From: Siderastrea radians
Taxonomy: Eukaryota; Cnidaria; Anthozoa; Scleractinia; Rhizangiidae
Reading direction: 5' to 3'
NCBI GenBank assembly: GCA_964017195.1
Contig: OZ024889.1
Coordinates: 60,101,858 to 60,165,857, forward strand
DNA length: 64,000 nt
This document shows, piece by piece, positions 56,089-64,000 of this stretch (position 1 is the first letter of the stretch; every line of letters starts with the position of its first letter). Both the position numbers and the translations under genes were made by a program. Under the pieces are notes generated by a model that was not told where the DNA came from, ran no database searches, and saw only the letters and a list, made by a program, of their open reading frames with translations.

Positions 56089-57579
56089 ACGTTTTGGTTT
56101 ACGCAGAACGGAAAAAAAATCGTTCTTTTAGGGATTTGGTATTCTGGATATTCCTACACCGGAATAGGAATAGCCAGGATAGTCCTAAAGTAATGTGCCT
56201 GGGCCTCTTCTTTCATCTCTGCACACATTTTAAGACGTATCCGGCAAGGTGCAAACCTTGACGTATTCGCATTTAAGAGCAATTCTCTGTAAGAATCAAA
56301 CAAAGTGGGAAATGAAAAATTTTGACCCTCCAACTTAAATTTGCATGCAAGTAGATATCCACGGGGGATGTTCGAAAATGGCCATTATTGAGCTCATAAC
56401 TTAATTGTTGCCATGGTAACAGCGAATGCTTGTTGACGCCCGAGAACCCAATTTTGAACTCAAAAACTGTTGTGAAAACTGCAAAATCTAAAACGTTATT
56501 TCTCAAGTTTGTTGAAAAACTACATCTCGAGACTTCGGACAAATGTAAAACGATTATTCTAGTTTCTTCCATGTATACGGCTTTTCATTACATTTACCGT
56601 AAACAAAATAAACGGCGAATTAACTACACCGTGTCTCGGCAATTTTAATTCGTGAGTAAAACAAGCAGTACATTTCTTTTAATATCTCCAAAAGTACACC
56701 AGTTCTAGAATTGAAACTACATGGATAGCTTACAACAGACATTGTAGTTACTAAATCTGTAAAATTCTTAGCGGGGCGGGCTTATTTTGTTTTCATGGCA
56801 ATCAACAAAGAAACCATAAAAATGAGATTCCTTAAATTTTGTCAAAATTAACATTCCGTAAATTTGCTGGAAAAATCGGAAGAAAGCTGAAACGACCTTG
56901 AGATTTAAAGAAAATTGACTGTTAAGTAATTCTCGGATGAAAACAACCGTTCATAAACCGTATTTTTGGAAACAATTTGAATCGAAGTACAGCTTGCTTG
57001 ACGGCTTTGTTCATTTCTCCACTTTTCGACTCACGTTGAGCGAGCTGGTTCTTTCTGTACAGCACTCGCATTGTTTAAAAATCCAGTGTTATGAACCTTT
57101 TCTTTCAGCTGGTAGTGTTATTTATCCCCGGCAGAAGTCCATTCCCTTATTTCAGCCCATTGAAATCAGGTTTGGTGGCACTGTCGGCAGAAATAAGCCA
57201 ACATGGAGTTCAGTCAGTACAGGTATCTTTCCATCGTAGCCTTTCGATCTACTTCTCGATCAGACGTCACCAGTCGTTCCAAAAGATGGAAAGATGCATC
57301 CTTTCAACTAGGATTCCATTTAGCCAAGCATTTCACTATAACTTACGGTATAAAAACTGCAGACAACAACTTTCTTCGAAGTGGAAGAGACAATAACATA
57401 CGCCGTGGGACGTTACCAGTCAGCGGTGTTTACTTAACCTTCCGTTCATAATTTAGTTCACAGGGGGTCCTTTATATGCTGTTGATATGACATTCAAAGC
57501 ATTTCAGAAGGCCAGCAATTTCCTTTTATTAGATTCTGTTTTTCCACTTGCTCTCTAGTCCTGGTCCACTCACAGTAGG

Positions 57580-58067
57580 TGTTTCGCACCACGGATCTGG
57601 GTACTACTTTTTATCGGTAACACCAACAGAAATATCGTGCTCCAGGATATGCCAGTTGTTTTGAACTAGCTTTATTTGCCTCTGCGGATGCAATCTTGTG
57701 GGTTTACTCACGCTAACTAGTCAACTGAAAGGCAAAAAATTACATTCACGCGAATCAATGTCTGCTCACTTAAATGCTTAAACAACTCGTGATTTTGAAA
57801 CAATTCAAACTTATCATTGTTATACTTACAATTCTGTGAGGCGTAATCCCGATTGTGGCACGTTATATCTTTATTCTTTTACTTTCACGAGAATACACTA
57901 CGGCAAGCACGCAATTTTGCTACTTAATCTCTACTCTTATCTAGATCGCTTTTTGCTCCCCCAAGTGGGAGTTTTCTGATTGGCTCACGTCCATCATTTG
58001 GTGGGAATTACGTGACACTGTTTTTATGGCAGTAAAAAAGAACTGACAACATGTGTCAAACAGTAGG
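57580..58067. mobile_element. Insertion within the left arm of the 6 kb element
   Basis: The right arm is continuous here but the left arm is interrupted. ACAGTAGG occurs at 57572-57579 and 58060-58067, an apparent 8-bp target duplication. The insert is ~480 bp with no ORF. Confidence 0.65.
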
Positions 58068-58302
58068 ATGAACAGTTTCTGTTAGAACAAATGTACGAGC
58101 GCGTTTTCCAGCGCCCCCACCATTATCGCCGCAAAAATGAGACCACAAACTCGACAATTAGATCGCTGAACTGATGAAAGAACGGCTTTTCTTGTTTTCC
58201 ATTCTATTAACTAGGGTGCCTTCAACGGAGACTTCAATCCTTATTATTATAAACCTCTCGCACTTTCGAGGACAATTCCTTCCAGCCATTCACAACTTTG
58301 TA

Positions 58303-58354
58303 AAACAAACAAACAAACAAACAAACAAACAAACAAACAAACAAACAAACAAAA
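58303..58354. repeat. (AAAC)n microsatellite
   Basis: About 12 AAAC/CAAA units, inside the second insertion of the left arm (58131-59689). Confidence 0.95.
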
Positions 58355-59606
58355 GAGAACCAACACTTTTAACGTGGGGTTGATTTCTTGTTCCTGAGAT
58401 GAGCAAATCGTACGTACTTTTAGCAGATGAATTAAGCGTTGTCATTCCTCACGATGACAATTCTTCTTTTGTCATTTCGCACAGCTGGAGATTTTTGTAT
58501 ACAGGTGGATACCTGTGAGACTCGTCCTCTAAAGATCTTTTAATGTCATTTTTTACTTCATGGCGTATTTTCAAAAAAGGATACAAAGTCGTTTGTGCGA
58601 TATTCTGCACCAGAAAAATATTGTGAGTACGGTGTTTATCAAGTAGGGCTTTGTTTAAGTCATCCTCCTAGGGGAGGGGGAGGGGGAGGCGAGGGGTGGG
58701 CAGCGCCACAGAGTAACGTCGAGTCATGCACAACATTTAGAACAACGCCAAACTCAAGAACTTTCCTGTGCTAGCGCAGTATACAAGTGGACTGGGCTTT
58801 AAAGTCAAAACCCAAAACAACAATATAAAGTAAGAGAAATCAGAGAGAAGGGGGGAAATCAAGTAACAAGACCGATGGTGCAGAATTTTCCAAAAAATGC
58901 GTTAACTCGACTATAGACTCTAATAATCAGGATTGTTTACAATTGAGGTGTTCCTTATGCTCTCGCAAATTTCGTCTTACGTTTCTCGCATTGCGACGAA
59001 AAGAAAGCAGCTCAGTGCGTGCTGCCAAAAACGAAAATATTCCCAGAGGTAAAAATGATATCGTGAGATCTTCAGAGGAGTCCCACAGTCATCCATTCGA
59101 AAACGAAGACTTCCGTCAACTGTGTGAAACGAAAAGGAGGATAAGAAGAATTGTTATCGCCAAGAATGGCAATGCTGAAAGCCGTCTCCAAAAGGTACGA
59201 TATATGCATCTCAGGAAAACGAAAGAATGTTGTTTCTCTTATCGAGCTCTCCAGCTGCAAACCTTTGGACAAGGTAGCCTATTAGGCGTACACCAGCTCA
59301 CTAACATAGCGGTTGGACATGCCAGCGCAACATTAAGCCGCTTTTTATTTGTTCTTGTTTTATTTTTGTTTTGTTTTTGTTTTTGCTGTTGTTGGTGTTT
59401 TTTGTTATTTTACGAAGTTGTAAAAATATCAGTGGCTGGAAAAAATTGTACTCCAAAGTACGGAAGGTCTAAATAATCAGGATTGAGGCCTTCATTGAAT
59501 TAAAAGCACAAAGGCACACGAGCTGAATAGAATGGAAAATAAAAATAGCCATTCCTTATTCAGTTTACCGATGTATTGTTAATTGTCGACTTGTGTTAGC
59601 AGTCTT

Positions 59607-59668
59607 AAGCGGCCTTCAAACGTCAAACTAATGTTGGCCAACATTAGTTTGACGTGTGAAGGCCGCTT
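59607..59668. repeat. 62-bp near-perfect palindrome
   Basis: Two 31-bp arms, AAGCGGCCTTCAAACGTCAA.. and its complement, meet with no spacer and have one mismatch. It is probably two ends of the same small DNA element fused head to head. Confidence 0.9.
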
Positions 59669-62274
59669 TATTTTCGTGGCGAAAATGGTTTACCACCCTT
59701 TTCACTACTACGCGACTTTTCTTTTCAAAACACCTCTGAGCACTTTGCAATACGCTTCCGTCAATCATACCTTATATGGGAAGTGTGTGATGTTACCGCA
59801 ATTGGTTGAGCTCGAAGGAATAATGATGGCGCCAAATTATCCCGTAAATTTGCGCTGGCGAGTCATATATTGACTAGTAAGAGGCTTTAGAGTCGTTGAT
59901 GTTGCAAGAATACTTCACGTTTGGTAGATATTTGTAAAGAAATTTTGACATTTCTTCAGAATTAAATACCCGCCCGGTGGATTATCCTATGCGGCCGATG
60001 GTACTGAGCGTGCGTTTAAACTCGCGAATAAGCTAAACCAAAGTGTGAAGTAATTATAATTCTAGCTTTTCTGACCTGAAAATAGCATACGACATGTTAT
60101 TCACCACGAGTATAAATCTGGCAATATCCCGTACGAGGACGAAATTCAGGAGTGGATAGAGTATGCAACGGGAAAACGAATCATGATCGGCGTGCGATCA
60201 ACCGATTCGTGAAGAAAATGGGTTTTACAAGAAGAAAGGTACGTATGACTAGCTGCATTTTTTTGGAAGGAACACTGCTAATTCTATTCACCTATCACCT
60301 CCGGAAAGAATTGAAAAAACAAAATAAAACATAAGCTTATAATGGGCTTGTAACGTTTGTTGTTCTACGTTTCGAGAATGTAAACATATAACGCTGTGAC
60401 ATGATAGGGAAATTGTTATTTCTACAAGCGGGAACGGGGAATCGAGGAAAATATTTAAGCTTACTTTCAAGTTTACTTCGTTATAACTCAAGACGATTGC
60501 CAAAGAACGTGATGAGGGAAACAGGACGATGTATTGTCGTAGGATCGCTGAATTTCACCGAGAACAGTTGCTATTTATAGATGAATCTGAGAAGTTCTGA
60601 TTCATCTATAACTGTTCTCGGTGAAATTTAGCGATGACCCACGACGACACATGTCGACAAGAAATGTCGAAATTTCTTTACAAATATCTACCAAACATGA
60701 AGTATTCTTGCAACATCAACGACTCTAAAGCCTCTTACTAGTCAATATATGACTCGCCAGCGCAAATTTACGGGATAATTTGGCGCTATCTTTATTCCTT
60801 AGAGCTCAATTCAATTGCGGTAACATCACACACTTTCCATATAAGGTATGATTGACGGAAGCGTATTGCAAAGTGCTCAGAGGTGTTTTGAAAAGAAAAG
60901 TCGCGTAGTAGTGAAAATGGTGGTAAGCGCTGGTAAACGCATTGTACATTTGTTCTATCAGAAACTGTTAATCCTACTGTGACTGGACCAGGACTAGGGA
61001 GCAAGTGGAAAATCAGAATCTAATAAAAGGAAATTGCTGGCTTTCTGAATTGCTTCGAATGTCATAAAGGACCCGGTGTTAAGCAAATTATGAATGGAAA
61101 GTTGTTCAAGAAAACACCGCTGACCAGTAACGTCCCACGCACGGCGTATGTTGTTGTCTCTTCCACTTCGAAGAAAGTTGTTTTCCTCAGTTTTTACGCC
61201 GTAAGTTGGGGTAGAATGCTTGGCTAAATGGAATCCTAGTTGAAAGGATGCATCTTTCAATCTTTTGGAGCGAATGGTGACGTCTGATCGAGAAGTAGAG
61301 CAAAAGGCTACGATGGAAAGATACCTGTACTGACTGAACTCCATGTTGGCTTATTTCTGCCGACAGTGCCACCAAACCTGATTTCAGTGGGCTGAAATAA
61401 GGGAATGGACTTCTGCCGGGGATAAATAACACTACCAGCTGAAAGAAAAGGTTCAGAACACTGGATTTTTAAACAATGCGAGTGCTGTACAGAAAGAACC
61501 AGCTCGCTCAACGTGAGTCGAAAAGTGGAGAAATGAACAAAGCCGTCAAGTAAGCTGTACTTCGATTCAAATTGTTTCCAAAAATACGGTTTATGAACGG
61601 TTGTTTTCATCCGAGAATTACGCATCAGTCAATTTTCTTTAAATCTCAAGGTCGTTTCAGCTTTCTTCCGATTTTTCCAGCAAATTTACGGAATGTTAAT
61701 TTTGACAAAATTTAAGGAATCTCATTTTTATGGTTTCTTTGTTGATTGCCATGAAAACAAAATAAGCCCGCCCCGCTAAGAATTTTACAGATTTATTAAC
61801 TACAATGTCTGTTGTAAGCTATCCATGTAGTTTCAATTCTAGAACTGGTGTACTTTTGGAGATATTAAAAGAAATGTACTGCTCGTTTTACTCACGAATT
61901 AAAATGGCCGAGACACGGTGTAGTAAATTCGCCGTTTATTTTGTTTACGGTAAATGTAATGAAAAGCCGTATACATGGAAGAAACTAGAATAATCGTTTT
62001 ACATTTGTTCGAAGTCTCGAGTTGTAGTGTTCCAACAAACTTGAGAAATAACGTTTTAGATTTTGCAGTTTTCACAACAGTTCTTGAGTTCAAAATTGGG
62101 TTCTCGGGCGTCAACAAGCATTCGCTGTTACCATGGCAACAATTAAGTTGTGAGCTCAAAAATGGCCATTTTCGAACATCCCCCGTAGATATCTACTTGC
62201 ATGCAAATTTAAGTTGGGGGGTCAAAATTTTTCATTCCCCACTTTGTTTGATTCTTACAGAGAATTGTTCTTAA

Positions 62275-64000
62275 GATCTCAAACTCAAAATGTTTTTCTT
62301 GAAACAAACCTGTTCTCCGGATTACAGAATAAGGGAAACTGAGAAAACTGAGCTCAGTATCATGATTGATGAAATATATGGTTCATCAAAGTCAGTCTGT
62401 CGGTATGTCCTGACTGCAGAATGCCTTATTTGTCATCGTTAGGAGCGAAAGAGATCTTTCAGCAGCTATCCTAGTTGCAAAGTTTTTATGCATAGAGAGG
62501 CTTGAAGAAGTCACGTTGATTTTCAGGAAATATCTAAGCAGGTTGTTGCTGATAATCCTATCTGGAGACAGACTACAGTTCGTAATACCCGGGCAAGGCA
62601 TGAACGAGAGTCAACAAAAGTCATACTCTTTAAGATCATAAGAGAATTAAAGAGAGTTCACGAATTAGAGGCCAAACGACAGCGAGAGTTTCAACTTCCG
62701 TCGATTGTAAATAAAATCTGAGCAAATTCAAACTCTTCAAGATAGACTCCCCAGAGCGCACGTGTGTTTCAAGTAATCCAAAGCCAAATGATAGCAAGGC
62801 TATTTGAACTCTTGAAGAGTATTCCGTTTCGTTTAGTCCATATGTAAATTAAATCTGAAACCACGGGAAAACCACGGTACTGGTAACCCTGAAACTAATC
62901 ACTTACTAATGAATTTTCCAACTTTATCATTATTTTTTGTAATGGCACCAAAGCCCCCTCAGATTACTAAAGCCCCCTCAGATTACTCCTTGCGCGGTCC
63001 CTGGAAAAAGGGTCTTTACTTATGATTTTACTTATGGTTTTTGGAAGTTTGAACACTTCAAGTCTTAGGAGAGGTGTTTATGTTTATGTATACTAGCTCA
63101 CGAGAGAAAAGTAATCGCTGTCATAGCAAAAGTGAGTCCCAGACGTTTTCATTGATTTTGGCTGCCTCGAAAGGACACCAATATGGCGTCTGCATACTGA
63201 GCTCTGTAAATTTCTGTGGAATGTTTTGGCAAATAACTCAAGAACGGTGTACTGAATAGAGCTGAGACTTGGAGAAATTGTTTCTTCATTAATCTTTTGC
63301 AAGATTTGAAATTCGTAGCTTCCGATATTGAATGGTTTCGAATCTATTTTTTGATGGCGTGACAGTGAAAACCGGCAATAAGCTTTAAACTTAAGAAGTT
63401 AATATGATGGTCGAGTACACCAGTTTTAAAATTGTCACTATCCTGAACAATTACTTTGTTCCCAGGAAGCTTGTTTCAAAGCTTAATTGGTCAAAGAGAG
63501 AAACTGTTGGCTCGCAGACTACAATTCAAATGACGACTTAGGGGTAACATAGTCAGCGTTCACCATTCCTTGAGGTCTGGGAAATTCAAGTCTCTCCCGA
63601 TCTCAACATTTTGATTAACAACGCGTTGGAACATACCTAATTGAAAGAGCTTCCGCCGGTTTGCCTGCAAGGAATGGCCACCCCAGTTTCTCTAGCATGT
63701 TCGTTTACGGCACCTGATTGTCTTGAATAGTTATTATTAAAGCAACATCTAGCAGCAGAACGTTGCCGGTACCATGTTTAAGTGGTATTCGTCTTTTAGA
63801 AGGCCTCTCTGTTGTCCACCTCGAACGCTTTTTGTATTTTAGACTAATCGGACAGAAAAACTATGAAAGCATCTCATCATTAGCGAAACCTGTGAATTTG
63901 AACCTTATTATTCAATGATGTTGTTAGGTTTTTGCGAATTGCAGGTTCAGCAGGGTTGAAAAATCAATGCCAAATGGAGGGTGAAATTCAAATATTCCGA
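62275..64000. other. No gene recognised
   Basis: AT-rich sequence to the right edge with short unsupported frames; a 16-bp direct duplication of AAAGCCCCCTCAGATTAC lies near 62951-62985. No exon series is seen. Confidence 0.45.

Larger units (their letters stand above)
56273..62274. mobile_element. 6.0 kb giant inverted-repeat element with TTAA ends
   Basis: The left end TTAAGAGCAATTCTCTGTAAG and the right end are inverted copies, and TTAA borders both (56273-56276, 62271-62274), the target of Kolobok and piggyBac elements. Arms: 56273-57579 pairs with ~60990-62274; 58068-58130 with ~60925-60985; 59690-59960 with ~60660-60920. The centre is a hairpin at 60543-60635. The left arm was broken by at least two later insertions. 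Matching reading frames in the two arms are the same sequence inverted and show no known domain. Confidence 0.85.

Noticed and set aside
56273..57451. Paired frames on opposite strands (56273-56572 with 61975-62274; 56937-57239 with 61308-61625) as a duplicated gene pair
   Set aside because: They are the two inverted arms of one element; similarity extends across non-coding sequence and there is no domain.
58943..59476. 177-codon plus-strand frame as a gene
   Set aside because: No recognised domain, a T-rich low-complexity hydrophobic stretch near the end, and location in an insertion within the 6 kb inverted-repeat element.

Overview
The window is animal (eukaryotic) nuclear DNA and most likely comes from an anthozoan cnidarian, probably a stony coral. 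The reasons are AT-rich sequence with long introns, MAM / LDL-receptor-A / pentraxin / CUB modules encoded by symmetric phase-1 exons, an LGR-type leucine-rich-repeat GPCR, a GIY-YIG Penelope-like element with hammerhead ribozymes, and dense small inverted-repeat elements. The assignment is inference; no species marker was seen.

Layout. (1) 1-2244, minus: the 5' end of a secreted or membrane MAM-domain gene (signal-peptide exon, MAM exon 1, part of MAM exon 2), running off the left edge. (2) 2245-14252: no gene recognised; several inverted-repeat elements, including a 3.4 kb element at 8998-12431 flanked by TAA. (3) 14253-51683, minus: the centrepiece, 37 exons that I read as ONE gene because every donor/acceptor pair is in matching phase. 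The order is MAM, three LDLa-type modules, a Cys-rich exon, MAM, MAM, a ~169-residue beta-rich module, a MAM-N-like exon, a LamG/pentraxin module, a partial MAM, CUB, LRRNT, eight LRRs, a rhodopsin-family 7TM domain of LGR/relaxin-receptor type, and, through a phase-matched intron in the cytoplasmic tail, a C-terminal protein-kinase-like domain lacking the catalytic Asp and the DFG Asp. The exons I can see give about 2,176 residues; the first (signal-peptide) exon was not found. (4) 54424-54841, minus: last exon of a failed-axon-connections (FAXC)-like gene. (5) 54842-64000: non-coding as far as I can see, dominated by a 6.0 kb inverted-repeat element (56273-62274) with TTAA at both ends.

Mobile DNA is threaded through the receptor introns. 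A 5'-truncated Penelope-like element (21274-23614) fills nearly all of the intron joining the 7TM and kinase-like exons and carries two copies of a 466-bp unit, each with a type-I hammerhead ribozyme. A tRNA-derived repeat array (34334-37213), flanked by a 14-bp target duplication and interrupted by a 1.7 kb TIR transposon, lies between the pentraxin and MAM exons.

How it could work (inference): a very large adhesive or ligand-binding ectodomain is coupled through an LGR hinge and 7TM to an intracellular pseudokinase scaffold. Intron retention after the 7TM exon would give a receptor without the kinase-like part (stop at 23651-23653), and an in-frame alternative start near 32759 could give a short CUB-LRR-7TM form. 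These isoforms are predictions from sequence only.
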